Source of the DNA: Bacteroidales bacterium
GTDB lineage: Bacteria > Bacteroidota > Bacteroidia > Bacteroidales > F082
DNA length: 64,000 bases
Reading direction: 5' to 3'
Assembly (NCBI GenBank): GCA_030683155.1
Contig: JAUXMV010000023.1
Coordinates: 1 to 64,000 of the forward strand
Shown: positions 44,903-54,377 of the stretch, one piece after another
Numbering within the stretch: position 1 is the first letter of the stretch
Layout of the letters: each line of letters begins with the position of its first letter
Program-made: the position numbers and the translations under genes
The notes under the pieces: model-generated
The model's database searches: none
What the model was told of the DNA's origin: nothing
Seen by the model: the letters and a program-made list of their open reading frames with translations, nothing else

Positions 44903-46414
44903 TCAACCAATGAGCATCCCAACAATCGTTGCAGATAACAAAGATGCCAGTGTGCCTCCAAGAAGTGCTCTCAATCCATATTTAGAAAGCAGAACCCTTT
45001 GATTTGGGGCAAGAGAGCCGATGCCTCCTATTTGTATGCCGATAGATGCAAAATTTGCAAATCCACAAAGCATATAGGTAGCCATAATAATTGATTTAGG
45101 ATCAGCAAAGGCATTGGCAAGTTTGAGTTCTGAAAGACTCAGGTATCCAATGAATTCAGTCAAAATTATTTTTTCGCCCAAAAGTCTTCCCAGCAGTGTG
45201 ATGTCATTGAGATTTACACCGATCAGCCACATCAGCGGTGAAAACAGATAGCCAAGCATAAATTGAAGCGAAAGTTCATTATAGCGTCCATTGCTGAAGC
45301 TACTAATACGATCATTCAACCCGAAAAAATCACCTATATAAATCGTGATGTAGTTGAACATGGCAATAAAAGCAATAAAAACAAGCAACATCGCAGCTAC
45401 ATTTACAGCAAGTTTCAACCCTTCGGAAGTGCCATTGGAAACTGCATCCAACACATTGCTTCCAATCTGATCTTTACTAATGTCCATGGTTTTATCAATA
45501 GGCTCAGTTTGAGGAACTAAAATTTTGGCAATCACGATTGCGCCAGGGGCAGCCATGACCGAGGCTGTCAGTAGATGCTTCGCAAACATCAGTCGCTGAA
45601 CAGGGTCGTCTCCGCCAAGGAAACTGATATATACCGCCAAAACACCACCTGCAAGTGTTGCCATGCCTCCAAGCATTACAAGCAATATTTCAGATTTGTT
45701 CATTTTTGGCAAATAAGCTTTAATCATCAAAGGCGATTCAGTTTGGCCAAGAAATATATTACCTGCCACCGACAGACTTTCAGCGCCAGTAAGACGCATC
45801 AGGCGCGTCATTGCCCAAGCCATCGCCTTCACAACTTTTTGAATGATGCCCAGATAAAACAACAAGCTTGTTAAGGCCGAGAAAAATATGATCGTTGGCA
45901 AAATTTGAACAGCAAAATTCTGAAGTGCCGACTCAATAATATTACTCGAAAAACTCTTGAAAAGGAATTCAGTGCCAGCTTTCGTGAAATCAAGAACCAA
46001 AACAAACAACTTTCCGACGAATTCAAAAAATGCCTGAATGAAAGGCACATACAAGACTCCAACAGCCAAAGAAAGTTGTAATCCAAGTCCTGTTAACACA
46101 ACCCTCCAGTTGACGGCTTTTCTGTCAGTACTGAATGCAAAAGCAATTAAAATTAAGGCGAGCATACCTAATAAACCACGCAGGATGGTAATGAAGTTAA
46201 ACTCTGAACGTCGATCCATTGCTAAAAGATGGCTTTTATCATCAGCCGAAGTTTGAGAAACATCTGGGGTTGTGATCCACATGGTATCAGCAATGCTTTG
46301 TTCAATGGTATCGCCAGGATTTGTGAAATCAGCAAGATTGTCTTGTGCGTTCAAATGCATTGCTGTCAGAATAATGAATGCAATGAACAGAAAAGTTCTT
46401 GATAAAGATGTCAT
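44903..46414 (-). CDS. Concentrative nucleoside transporter (NupC family)
   Basis: This membrane protein of 503 residues imports nucleosides with Na+ or H+. Residues 1-24 are a signal-like hydrophobic leader and residues 25-70 an extra polar stretch absent from NupC. The CNT core follows, with NIFLGQTESPLMIKAYLP, MLGGMATLAGGVLAVY, and the C-terminal gate GFANFASIGIQIGG. It lies between a bifunctional nuclease gene and thyA, in a plausible nucleotide salvage operon. The specific nucleoside is not predictable. Confidence 0.91.
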   Translation of the reverse strand: MTSLSRTFLFIAFIILTAMHLNAQDNLADFTNPGDTIEQSIADTMWITTPDVSQTSADDKSHLLAMDRRSEFNFITILRGLLGMLALILIAFAFSTDRKAVNWRVVLTGLGLQLSLAVGVLYVPFIQAFFEFVGKLFVLVLDFTKAGTEFLFKSFSSNIIESALQNFAVQILPTIIFFSALTSLLFYLGIIQKVVKAMAWAMTRLMRLTGAESLSVAGNIFLGQTESPLMIKAYLPKMNKSEILLVMLGGMATLAGGVLAVYISFLGGDDPVQRLMFAKHLLTASVMAAPGAIVIAKILVPQTEPIDKTMDISKDQIGSNVLDAVSNGTSEGLKLAVNVAAMLLVFIAFIAMFNYITIYIGDFFGLNDRISSFSNGRYNELSLQFMLGYLFSPLMWLIGVNLNDITLLGRLLGEKIILTEFIGYLSLSELKLANAFADPKSIIMATYMLCGFANFASIGIQIGGIGSLAPNQRVLLSKYGLRALLGGTLASLLSATIVGMLIG

Positions 46415-46464
46415 AGTTATTTTTTTGGAGAATGTTAAAATGCAATTTTTAATTAAGGAAGTAA

Positions 46465-47046
46465 TTATTTGCGCTTTCTTTTTTGGATTTCATCCCGAAT
46501 AAGGGAGGCCCGCTCATATTCTTCATTTTCTACTGCTGTTTTCAGCATTTCTTCGAGTTCACTTGTAAGGTAAGCACTCATTTCATTTTCTTCTTCTTCA
46601 GATGCACCTTCATCAATATTATCTTCTTCCGAATCATTTTCCATAATAATTCCAGCCTCTGAAAGAATCTTTTCATAAGTATAAACCGGACATTTGAATC
46701 GAATAGCCAATGCAACGGCATCTGAAGTTCTGGCATCAATTTCACTGATCATTCCTTCTTTATCACAGATCAACAATGCGTGAAAAACACCTTCTTTAAA
46801 CTTGTGAATGATAACCTCAGTCAATTCAATGCCGTAAAAATCAGCAAAGTTTTTCATCAGGTCGTGCGTCATGGGTCGTGCAGGCTGCATTTTTTCGAGA
46901 CCAAGTGCGATTGACTGTGCTTCGAAACCCCCGATGATTATTGGCAGTCTTCTGGCTCCGTTAACCTCTCCAAGAATCAACGCATACGCACCACTTTGTG
47001 AGTGACTGTAAGACATTCCTGTGATTTCCAGTAAAATTTTGTCCAT
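46465..47046 (-). CDS. Bifunctional nuclease-domain protein with UVR motif
   Basis: The 193-residue protein has an N-terminal DUF151/bifunctional nuclease domain (about 1-135), with GEVNGARRLPIIIGGFEAQS and DARTSDAVALAIRFKCPVY. An acidic linker (about 145-160) leads to a UVR-type helical hairpin at about 162-193 (AVENEEYERASLIRDEIQKR). Plant members cut DNA and RNA in vitro; bacterial ones are poorly studied. It heads the operon with the nucleoside transporter, thyA and folA, which suggests a link to nucleotide recycling. Confidence 0.86.
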   Translation of the reverse strand: MDKILLEITGMSYSHSQSGAYALILGEVNGARRLPIIIGGFEAQSIALGLEKMQPARPMTHDLMKNFADFYGIELTEVIIHKFKEGVFHALLICDKEGMISEIDARTSDAVALAIRFKCPVYTYEKILSEAGIIMENDSEEDNIDEGASEEEENEMSAYLTSELEEMLKTAVENEEYERASLIRDEIQKRKRK

Positions 47047-47170
47047 AATAGTTTAGCAACTTTTGAAGTTATAAAAGTAGAAAGAAAATTCACAGGATTG
47101 GCAATGTGCAACAAAAACATACCCGTTTTTTATCAACATTTCAATCTTTTAATTTGGACAAAAATATTCC

Positions 47171-47201
47171 TTTGTTTCGAAAAATTAAGTCATTATTTTT
47201 G
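47171..47201 (+). promoter_or_regulatory. Promoter upstream of hppA or of a small RNA
   Basis: TTTG (47171-47174) and TATTTTTG (47194-47201) are exactly 19 bases apart, the ideal spacing. The next plus-strand gene, hppA, begins 239 bases downstream. Confidence 0.72.
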
Positions 47202-47225
47202 CGGGCAGACGTTTTAGTGTTTCTG

Positions 47226-47243
47226 ATTGCAATCGATTGCAAT
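47226..47243. repeat. 18-bp perfect palindrome in the hppA leader
   Basis: ATTGCAATCGATTGCAAT equals its own reverse complement. It lies about 18 bases after the predicted transcription start, a position suited to a repressor site for a dimeric regulator. Its protein partner is unknown. Confidence 0.7.
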
Positions 47244-47439
47244 TTTATCTGTAAGATTAGCAATGAATTGTATGAAAGAAAGGGTGTTTTTTAAGTTGAA
47301 CTTTTGAATATGAATTTCTTTTGAATGCTCGTTTTAAGTAACTATATGGACGAATTTGAAATGAGGTACTTATATGCTGAAATTGAAATTGTTGCTTTGA
47401 AATTTATTTTTAGACATAATAACCAATAACTAAAAAAGT

Positions 47440-49734
47440 ATGATGAACTCGATTTTTTGGCTAATTCCCGTATCTTCGGTGATAGCGTTGCTGTTCGCTT
47501 ACTATTTCTTCAAAAACATGATGAAGAATAGTGAAGGAACTGATGAAATGAAACGAATTGCGCAATATGTGCGTGAAGGTGCAATGGCATATTTGACCAG
47601 ACAATACAAAGTAGTAGGCATTGTTTTTGTCGTGCTGGTTATCTTCCTTACACTGCTTGCATACATGAATGTGCAGAATCCTTTTGTGCCCGTAGCATTT
47701 CTTACTGGAGGTTTTTTCTCCGGGCTTTGCGGATATTTAGGAATGAAAACAGCCACTTATGCTTCCGCAAGAACAGCTCATGGAGCATCGCAATCATTAA
47801 ATAAGGGTCTTCAGATTGCCTTTCGCAGTGGTGCAGTAATGGGTTTGGTTGTGGTTGGTTTTGCATTGCTCGATATTGCGGCATGGTATTATGCACTCAC
47901 CGAATGGATTTATACACCTGAGAACATGAAAAATGGTCTCACCTGGATGGGACTAACTTTTGTACATCCGGAAACGACAGATCATCTAAAGATGGTTGAA
48001 ATTACAGCTACGATGCTAACCTTTGGTATGGGAGCTTCTACACAGGCGCTTTTTGCACGTGTTGGCGGAGGTATTTATACCAAAGCTGCTGATGTTGGAG
48101 CCGACCTTGTAGGAAAAGTTGAAGCTGGAATTCCTGAAGATGATCCGCGCAATCCTGCAACTATTGCTGATAATGTTGGCGATAATGTTGGTGACGTCGC
48201 CGGTATGGGAGCCGATCTTTATGAATCATATGCAGGCTCAATTCTTGCTACTGCCGCTTTAGGCGCTGCACTGCCTATTATTTCGGGTGGCGAGCAGGAA
48301 AAATATGTTATAGCACCTATGATTGTGGCTGCTGTTGGTATTCTGATCTCAATTTTAGGTATCTTTTTTGTCAGGGCAAAAGAGTCTGCTACGCAAAAGA
48401 ACTTGCTGAATGCCTTGTTACTTGGTACAGGAGGTGCATCTTTTCTAATCCTTGCTGTTGTAGCTGTTTTGGCATTCATGGGCTGGATTTCATGGGGGAT
48501 TTTCGGTTCAGTTGTGGCCGGTCTTGTGGCTGGTGTAATTATTGGACAAGGAACCGAGTATTTTACCTCAGATGAATATAAACCTACAAAAGGAATTGCA
48601 CGTCAGGCAACTCAAGGTCCTGCTACCACTATTATCGATGGAATTGCTGTTGGGATGTTCTCAACCTGGATTCCTGTAACGACGATTGTTTTAGGTATTT
48701 TGGCAGCCTTTGGTTTTGCAGGTGGATTCGATGATTTCGCTATGGGCGTCTACGGCATTGGTTTTGCTGCCGTTGGAATGCTTTCTACTTTAGGTATAAC
48801 TTTAGCAACTGATGCTTTCGGTCCAATTGCAGACAACGCAGGTGGAAATGCTGAAATGGCACATTTGCCAAAAGAAGTTCGTGAACGTACCGATGCCCTT
48901 GATATGTTGGGCAACACAACTGCTGCTACAGGAAAAGGTTTTGCAATCGGTTCTGCTGCACTTACTGCAATGGCACTTTTAGCTGCTTATATTGAAGAAA
49001 TCAGACTCTGGATTGGCAAACTTGCTGAGGATACTGATGGTATAAGACAAGTTGGCAATGTAATATTCTATACAGCCAAAACTGTAATGATTCCTGTTGC
49101 AGAACAGGGCGAAAAGGTTGTAATGCTTACTGCCGCTACAATTGGTGATTTCACAGACGCTTATGATCTGACGATTTTCAATCCACTCCTTCTTAGTGGG
49201 ATTTTCCTTGGTGCCATGATGGCTTTCGTTTTTTCTGCAATGACAATGAAAGCTGTTGGACGTGCTGCAGGGGCTATGGTGGATGAGGTAAGACGTCAGT
49301 TCAGAGAAATTCCGGGAATCATGGAAGGAACTGCAACGCCCGAATATGCAAAATGTGTTGCTATTTCAACTAAAGGTGCGCAACGTGAAATGCTTGTACC
49401 ATCCTTACTTGCTATTGTTGTTCCTATCGTAATCGGAGTAGTTTTTGGCGTTGCTGGTGTAATCGGATTGCTGGTTGGTGGACTAACAACTGGTTTCACA
49501 CTTGCTTCGATGCTTAATAATTCTGGTGGCGCCTGGGATAATGCAAAGAAATTTGTTGAAAAAGGCAATTACGGTGGAAAAGGTAGTGATACCCACAAAG
49601 CGAGTGTTGTTGGAGACACAGTTGGCGATCCTTTTAAAGATACCAGCGGCCCATCCCTCAATATTCTTATCAAACTTATGACAATGGTTTCGGTTGTTAT
49701 GGCAGGTCTTACTGTTTCAGCAAGTCTGTTTTAG
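47440..49734 (+). CDS. hppA: Membrane-bound proton/sodium-pumping pyrophosphatase
   Basis: The 764-residue protein, with about 15-16 membrane helices, hydrolyses pyrophosphate and pumps H+ and/or Na+. The catalytic loops are [20 protein letters not shown] and [20 protein letters not shown], plus [13 protein letters not shown] and the C-terminal [25 protein letters not shown] has Ala where K+-independent enzymes have Lys, so it should require K+. Whether it pumps H+, Na+ or both is not settled by this. A strong terminator follows. Confidence 0.95.
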   Translation: MMNSIFWLIPVSSVIALLFAYYFFKNMMKNSEGTDEMKRIAQYVREGAMAYLTRQYKVVGIVFVVLVIFLTLLAYMNVQNPFVPVAFLTGGFFSGLCGYLGMKTATYASARTAHGASQSLNKGLQIAFRSGAVMGLVVVGFALLDIAAWYYALTEWIYTPENMKNGLTWMGLTFVHPETTDHLKMVEITATMLTFGMGASTQALFARVGGGIYTKAADVGADLVGKVEAGIPEDDPRNPATIADNVGDNVGDVAGMGADLYESYAGSILATAALGAALPIISGGEQEKYVIAPMIVAAVGILISILGIFFVRAKESATQKNLLNALLLGTGGASFLILAVVAVLAFMGWISWGIFGSVVAGLVAGVIIGQGTEYFTSDEYKPTKGIARQATQGPATTIIDGIAVGMFSTWIPVTTIVLGILAAFGFAGGFDDFAMGVYGIGFAAVGMLSTLGITLATDAFGPIADNAGGNAEMAHLPKEVRERTDALDMLGNTTAATGKGFAIGSAALTAMALLAAYIEEIRLWIGKLAEDTDGIRQVGNVIFYTAKTVMIPVAEQGEKVVMLTAATIGDFTDAYDLTIFNPLLLSGIFLGAMMAFVFSAMTMKAVGRAAGAMVDEVRRQFREIPGIMEGTATPEYAKCVAISTKGAQREMLVPSLLAIVVPIVIGVVFGVAGVIGLLVGGLTTGFTLASMLNNSGGAWDNAKKFVEKGNYGGKGSDTHKASVVGDTVGDPFKDTSGPSLNILIKLMTMVSVVMAGLTVSASLF

Positions 49735-49756
49735 ACAAGAAATGTTTTAAATAATT

Positions 49757-49794
49757 AAAATGTCCGGTATCATTTTGGTGCCGGACATTTTTTT
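49757..49794. terminator. Bidirectional terminator between hppA and the HD hydrolase gene
   Basis: AAAATGTCCGG and CCGGACATTTT pair perfectly over 11 bases, and the inner bases extend the stem with some wobble pairs. A T run follows on the plus strand and an A/T-rich tail on the minus strand. It serves the converging genes. Confidence 0.88.
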
Positions 49795-49797
49795 ATT

Positions 49798-50460
49798 TCA
49801 GGATTTTCCTTCCCACTCATCAAAAAACTGTTGCAGATAACTTACCATATAAAGGTGTCTTTTTTCAGCCCTTCGTTTGCCTTCATCGGTGTTCATAAGC
49901 TCTTTCAGTAGAAGCAGTTTTTCGTAAAAATGATTGATAGTAGGAGATATGCTTGATTTATAATCTTTTCCGTTAGTGTATTTCTCCGGAAGAATTTCAG
50001 GATTATAAAAAGGTCTTCCTTTATAACCACCATAACTGAAAGCTCTTGCTATACCGATTGCACCAATTGCATCAAGCCTGTCAGCGTCTTGTACAATCTG
50101 AAACTCGATTGATTTTTCACCTGCGAAATCATAAGAAGCCTTGAAAGACATGTTTCTGACGATATATACAACGGCTTCCACTTTTTCATCATTTAGTTCG
50201 GTTGTCTTTAAAAATGCACGAACTTTTGCTGGCCCGATTTCTTCATCTCCTCCATTGAATTTTGCATCGGCAATATCATGCAGCAAAGCAGAAAGTTCTA
50301 CTATCAATCTGTCTGATTCTATCTTTTCGGCCATAGAACATACTGTGGTATAAACCCTCTGAATATGCCACCAGTCATGGCCACTTTCAGCTCCGGCAAG
50401 TTGCTCTTTTACGAAAGCGATTGCATTTGAAATAATTTTTTCGTACTCAAAATTTATCAT
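49798..50460 (-). CDS. HD-domain phosphohydrolase
   Basis: This 220-residue cytoplasmic metal-dependent phosphohydrolase of the HD superfamily has the ligands His in GHDWWHIQRV, His-Asp in LLHDIADAKF, and Asp in IVQDADRLDAIGA. This pattern fits the YedJ-like group, whose substrates are not settled. Its start overlaps the stop of the upstream kinase gene by four bases, so the two are probably made together. The pairing of a P-loop kinase with a phosphohydrolase suggests they act on related nucleosides or cofactors, an inference only. Confidence 0.87.
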   Translation of the reverse strand: MINFEYEKIISNAIAFVKEQLAGAESGHDWWHIQRVYTTVCSMAEKIESDRLIVELSALLHDIADAKFNGGDEEIGPAKVRAFLKTTELNDEKVEAVVYIVRNMSFKASYDFAGEKSIEFQIVQDADRLDAIGAIGIARAFSYGGYKGRPFYNPEILPEKYTNGKDYKSSISPTINHFYEKLLLLKELMNTDEGKRRAEKRHLYMVSYLQQFFDEWEGKS

Positions 50461-50954
50461 TGCTCAAGATAATTTAGGATGGGTGTCAAATCAATTCTTT
50501 TGTTTCCGTCAACTGAAACAATATTTTTTCTGTTTGTAGGAATGCCATATTGAAGATAACTTCGCCATATATGGTCAATGTACCAATCGGGTTCGTTTCC
50601 CCACCTGTAATCGCTGTTCTTTCTTTTCATGAAAAGGGAATAACTAATCTCGATAAACACATTTTTATCAAAAAGTGCTTGTGTGAGAGGATTCCAGAAA
50701 ACCATTAAGCCTTCTACGATAACAATGTCGTTTTCTTTTTTTTCTGCCTCAATGGCATCTCTGAAACGCCTGTGATCAATCGAATCAGGACTTTCCCAAT
50801 CAATTCTGTTTTCAATAAGAGGAATTTGTTCGACTGGTTTAACAAAGTCATCCTGACAAAGAATGCTGACTTTCTTATTTTGAAAAAAGTTGCGCAATTG
50901 TCCTGCAAGTGTTGTTTTGCCGGCTGTACTTACACCTCCAATAGCTATAATCAT
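50457..50954 (-). CDS. P-loop kinase of the uridine kinase / nicotinamide riboside kinase type
   Basis: This 165-residue enzyme has a Walker A motif (IGGVSTAGKTT) at the N-terminus and an ILCQDDF motif after the second strand. Nicotinamide riboside kinases and uridine kinases have the same order (GVTNSGKTT, then SQDDF in human NRK1). It is short and ends soon after a basic region. The substrate could be nicotinamide riboside, uridine or another nucleoside. It lies 25 bases after the beta-helix lipoprotein gene. Confidence 0.82.
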   Translation of the reverse strand: MIIAIGGVSTAGKTTLAGQLRNFFQNKKVSILCQDDFVKPVEQIPLIENRIDWESPDSIDHRRFRDAIEAEKKENDIVIVEGLMVFWNPLTQALFDKNVFIEISYSLFMKRKNSDYRWGNEPDWYIDHIWRSYLQYGIPTNRKNIVSVDGNKRIDLTPILNYLEQ

Positions 50955-50979
50955 AGAATAACTTGTGTAAGTTCAATGC

Positions 50980-52446
50980 TTATTCTTCATCCGGATCTGG
51001 CACATATTGGTACGCACCTATGTCTGGAGAACTGCTTCTGCTTATACCGTCCAAATCAAAAGGGATGAGGTTTGTTATACTTATTTTTCCCCTTCCGATT
51101 ACTGGCGAAAGTGTATCAGGTCTGTAATTGAAAGCAGCATAATTTTTGAATTTTGGATCTTCATTTTTAAAACTGTTTTCAAAGTTGGGCCAATTTGCAA
51201 GATTTCGCTCAGTTTTAACCAGACAATGGTCAAACAAATAGGTCGTGTCAGCACCACTTACAAGTTCTGATTCAATTTCTTCACTGTTAGAACCATAAAT
51301 AATACTGTTTCCAAATTCAAGATTGAAAGGAACGGGTATTGGTCTGTCGAGTGAGTCTAGTAAAAAATTGTTGTAAAATAAAGAAGGGGTATTTCGTACA
51401 GAATATCCCCAGTTGTTGGCTAATGTTGTATGCATAAACCGATAGGCGCCACCGGCAGTGAGGGCAACACAGTAGTTTCCGCAATTGGCAACCACCACAT
51501 TTTTTGCATCGATGGCAAAAAGTCTTGAATAAATACCTATCCCAGTGTGGTTTTCGATGATTGTATTGCTTATGTTGAGCTGATTGGAAGTTGCCCTTAA
51601 GAATGATTCAGCCTGAATTCCGATGAAACCGTTACGGATTATCGCATAGTCAATCTCATGATTGAAGCCTTGTCGCCCTTCCATCAACCAAATACGATCC
51701 CACTGCCCCGGAATATTTCTGTAATCCTTGTCTAAACGATCACCTTGAAATATGACAGGATTTTCAAGACTTCCCCTGACTTTCAAAACGCCGTCAACGT
51801 ATGCCCATAAACCAGATTTATCATGAAAATGAATGCGTGCACCTTCTTCGATGATGAGTGTTCCATATGAATCAATAAGCGCATAACCATAAATAACATA
51901 GGGTTTTTCTGCAGTCCAATATACAGTTTGGTTGCTGTCGGCAATAATTTTAAATTTTGGAAACTTGCCCACCTGACGATCGGCTACAATATATATTGCA
52001 TCTTGTCCCCAGGCTACAAGCTTTACGCGTTGTTCATTTCCGTTTGTAAGAAACACAATGTCATCTTCAACAATGTATGGATTATTTACATTTTGAGGAT
52101 CGATAGTGGCCCTGACAAGAACATAAAGACTGTCATTTCCTGCAATCTCAACATCGTTGATGGTTGTTCCGGGAATGCCGTCAACATTCATTCTGTAAAC
52201 AGATTGACTGCCTCCCTGAAGCTGAATTGAAGATATTTTAATCCGCTTATTGCTTTTGTTGTATACCATCAATTTGCGCGTGACTGTTCCAAGGCTTGTA
52301 AAAACAGTATCAAAAACAACGGAGTCGCCCGAGAAAGCAAGACTTATTGAGCTGTCGGTGCTGATTATGTCGTCTTTCCGGCAGGAGGAAAATATCAGAA
52401 AAACCAATAAGGGAAAGGCCCAGAAAAAATGTTTGTAATGTTTCAT
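50980..52446 (-). CDS. Lipoprotein with parallel beta-helix repeats
   Basis: The 488-residue protein has a signal peptide with a clear lipobox (LIFSSC, Cys near residue 22), so it should sit in the outer membrane. Residues about 30-160 look like a beta-sandwich. From about 190 to 460, short strands with many Asn, Gly and Ile turns (NTIIENHTGIGIY, NVVVANCGNYCV) fit a right-handed parallel beta-helix, as in polysaccharide-binding or lyase proteins. No catalytic motif is evident. It begins an operon with a kinase and an HD hydrolase, whose functional link to it is unclear. Confidence 0.8.
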   Translation of the reverse strand: MKHYKHFFWAFPLLVFLIFSSCRKDDIISTDSSISLAFSGDSVVFDTVFTSLGTVTRKLMVYNKSNKRIKISSIQLQGGSQSVYRMNVDGIPGTTINDVEIAGNDSLYVLVRATIDPQNVNNPYIVEDDIVFLTNGNEQRVKLVAWGQDAIYIVADRQVGKFPKFKIIADSNQTVYWTAEKPYVIYGYALIDSYGTLIIEEGARIHFHDKSGLWAYVDGVLKVRGSLENPVIFQGDRLDKDYRNIPGQWDRIWLMEGRQGFNHEIDYAIIRNGFIGIQAESFLRATSNQLNISNTIIENHTGIGIYSRLFAIDAKNVVVANCGNYCVALTAGGAYRFMHTTLANNWGYSVRNTPSLFYNNFLLDSLDRPIPVPFNLEFGNSIIYGSNSEEIESELVSGADTTYLFDHCLVKTERNLANWPNFENSFKNEDPKFKNYAAFNYRPDTLSPVIGRGKISITNLIPFDLDGISRSSSPDIGAYQYVPDPDEE

Positions 52447-52478
52447 TAAATTTTTCTACAAAAACCGATTTTAAACGG

Positions 52479-52486
52479 CAAAGTTA
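52479..52486 (-). promoter_or_regulatory. Candidate promoter of the beta-helix lipoprotein operon
   Basis: TAACTTTG on the minus strand lies 33 bases before the ATG at 52446, with TTTA (52508-52505) 18 bases upstream as an imperfect -33 element. Confidence 0.55.
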
Positions 52487-52555
52487 AACAACAAAAGCAT
52501 TACGTAAAAGTTTGACATTTATTGTATTTTCGCAACTCTAATCAATATCCGTTAC

Positions 52556-53107
52556 ATGAGAAATTCTATTGTTATACTTTTTTTTGTTGCAGGCATTTTG
52601 CTTGGCTTGAATTCTAATGTATATGCTCAGTATGAGCGGCTTCCAGAAGTTCAAAGCAAGTGGGTCTTTGGTGGAAATTTTGGTCTTGGTTTTTCCAATT
52701 ATGGATCTAATATTCTCATTTCGCCTCAGATAGGATATCGAATCACACCTATGTGGGAAGCGGGAACGAGGCTAACATATAATTATGCCAGTTACAAAAG
52801 TGGTCCAAGCAAAGTAGGGGTAAGCTATTATGGCGGAGGATTTTACAGCTCTTATGAAATTTTTCGGGGTCTGTTTGCCCATGTTGAAAACGAATGGCTC
52901 AGTTATCAACCTGTCTATCTTGGTAACAATGGTCTTTTCAAAGATGACAGAAGAGTAGTTCATAGCTTTTTTATTGGGGGTGGATACAGGCAGTATTTTT
53001 CGTCGGTAGGTTTTGCAAGTATCACTGTTTTATACAATCTGAACGAAACTTTTGACTCCCCATATAACAATCCGCTCATCAGAGTTGGTTTTGGCTTTGG
53101 TTTTTGA
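52556..53107 (+). CDS. Outer-membrane beta-barrel protein
   Basis: This 183-residue protein has a signal peptide ending near VYAQ. The rest alternates aromatic and small residues in strands (FGGNFGLGFSNYG, GYRITPMWEAGTRLTYNY, YYGGGFYSSYEIF) and ends in GFGFGF. This is the typical pattern and C-terminal Phe of small eight-stranded outer-membrane barrels. No ligand can be named. Confidence 0.78.
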   Translation: MRNSIVILFFVAGILLGLNSNVYAQYERLPEVQSKWVFGGNFGLGFSNYGSNILISPQIGYRITPMWEAGTRLTYNYASYKSGPSKVGVSYYGGGFYSSYEIFRGLFAHVENEWLSYQPVYLGNNGLFKDDRRVVHSFFIGGGYRQYFSSVGFASITVLYNLNETFDSPYNNPLIRVGFGFGF

Positions 53108-53130
53108 AATATTATTCTTTATTTCAAAAA
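53101..53130. terminator. Weak A/T hairpin between converging genes
   Basis: TTTTTGAAAT and ATTTCAAAAA form a perfect 10-bp stem with a 10-base loop that includes the stop codon of the barrel gene. The stem has only two G-C pairs, so its effect is uncertain. Confidence 0.4.
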
Positions 53131-53135
53131 AGACC

Positions 53136-54377
53136 TCAGGTAAATAACCAATAAATATAGTAGAAAGTGAAAAGGCTCAAAAAAATGATGCCTATCCATG
53201 ACCAGATTCGGAGGAAAATTCCGGGCTGATATTTTTTCTCAATTCTTGAAGAAGTTATAACCTTGTAGTTTAAAAATGCAAGAACCGGAGCTGTAACAAA
53301 CGAAATACTTGTTGCCATATCCACCATAAAACCCATCGTACTTCCCGAATAAGTTATCAGCAAAATCACACCTGCTGATAGAATAAAAATCCAAAAGAAG
53401 TATGAAATCCTTTCGTTTTTCATTCTCAGGGGTGGGAAAAGAAGCCATACCGAATGGCGTAATGTTCGTGGATAAGCATCTGAAACCGTAATTGTTGTAC
53501 TTAACATCGTCGAGAGTGCAGCAGTTGCAATTACAGGGTAGGCCCAGTTTCCTATGGTTGAAGTGTACATACCAATAAGTTGTCCTGCAAAAACAGCTCC
53601 GTTTGGTGACAAAGCTTCATTATTTCCGTACATTACCAAAGCTCCAAGTGCAAGAAATGCCGCAGCTATTAACATTGTACCAAAATATGCAACTCTGAAT
53701 TCAATCAGAACATCTTTGAGTGCAGGTTTTTTCTCCCATTTCCCAAATTTTGTCTGACTCCATAATGACGTCCAAACTACAATATCAATAGGAGCCGGCA
53801 TCCAACCAATGAAGGCGATAAGAAAAAAGATGTGTTTCTTGTTCATCCAATCGAATGATGATTCCAGGCCATCATGCTTTGGATGAATGTTAAGCGAACT
53901 TATTACGGCCAGAACAGTTGTGATGGTGAGCGCAACAATGACATATTTAATCAGGTTGTCGAGCAGTTTGTAGCGGCCAAGAATGAGCAATGTCATTGTA
54001 AGTAGTACAAGTACGATACTCATTTGTGCAGAACTGAGTCCTAAACCAGTAATGTTGTTTGCCAGTCCGGCTGTAACAAGTGTGAGCGCAGCCTGAATGG
54101 GAAACATCGTTAGCAATGTAAGCAGCAGAAACAAAGCTAAAATCCACTTTCCAGCATCAAAATAGGCATCGACTAAATTTTTTCCTGTTGCAAGAACATA
54201 GCGACTACCGATTTCGAAGAAAGGGAATTTCAATAAGTTCGCCGCGAAAATAATCCACATAAGCTCAAAACCAAAGTCAGCACCAGCGCGTGTTGACTGC
54301 ACCAAATGTGAGACTCCGATTGCAGCTCCTGCATATAAGAGGCCTGGTCCAAGAAGCGACAAAAAACGTCTAATCAT
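53136..54377 (-). CDS. Divergent Nramp-family transporter lacking canonical metal motifs
   Basis: The 413-residue protein has about eleven hydrophobic helices and the overall Nramp plan, starting GPGLLYAGAAIGVSHLVQST. In metal-transporting Nramps helix 1 carries DPGN; here the same place reads GVSH. Helix 6, normally with MPH, reads FIGWMPAPIDI. Both metal-binding motifs are therefore absent or changed. The substrate may not be Mn2+ or Fe2+. AACTTAAGTT, a 10-bp palindrome, lies directly before the ATG. No good -7 box was found. Confidence 0.8.
   Translation of the reverse strand: MIRRFLSLLGPGLLYAGAAIGVSHLVQSTRAGADFGFELMWIIFAANLLKFPFFEIGSRYVLATGKNLVDAYFDAGKWILALFLLLTLLTMFPIQAALTLVTAGLANNITGLGLSSAQMSIVLVLLTMTLLILGRYKLLDNLIKYVIVALTITTVLAVISSLNIHPKHDGLESSFDWMNKKHIFFLIAFIGWMPAPIDIVVWTSLWSQTKFGKWEKKPALKDVLIEFRVAYFGTMLIAAAFLALGALVMYGNNEALSPNGAVFAGQLIGMYTSTIGNWAYPVIATAALSTMLSTTITVSDAYPRTLRHSVWLLFPPLRMKNERISYFFWIFILSAGVILLITYSGSTMGFMVDMATSISFVTAPVLAFLNYKVITSSRIEKKYQPGIFLRIWSWIGIIFLSLFTFYYIYWLFT

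Larger units (their letters stand above)
47047..47439. other. Intergenic region between nuclease gene and pyrophosphatase gene
   Basis: This 393-base stretch carries no convincing gene. It holds a near-ideal plus-strand promoter at 47171-47201, a possible minus-strand -7 box TATTTTTG at 47166-47159 and an 18-bp palindrome at 47226-47243. If the plus-strand promoter serves hppA, the leader is about 230 bases. A 62-codon frame at 47106-47294 crosses the promoter and was rejected. Confidence 0.6.

Noticed and set aside
47106..47294. Possible 62-codon gene before hppA
   Set aside because: It overlaps a strong promoter and the palindrome, and its composition does not resemble the real genes nearby.
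52511..52532. Promoter TTTG-N10-TATTTTCG before the beta-barrel gene
   Set aside because: The spacing of 10 is too short and the -7 box deviates from TAnnTTTG.
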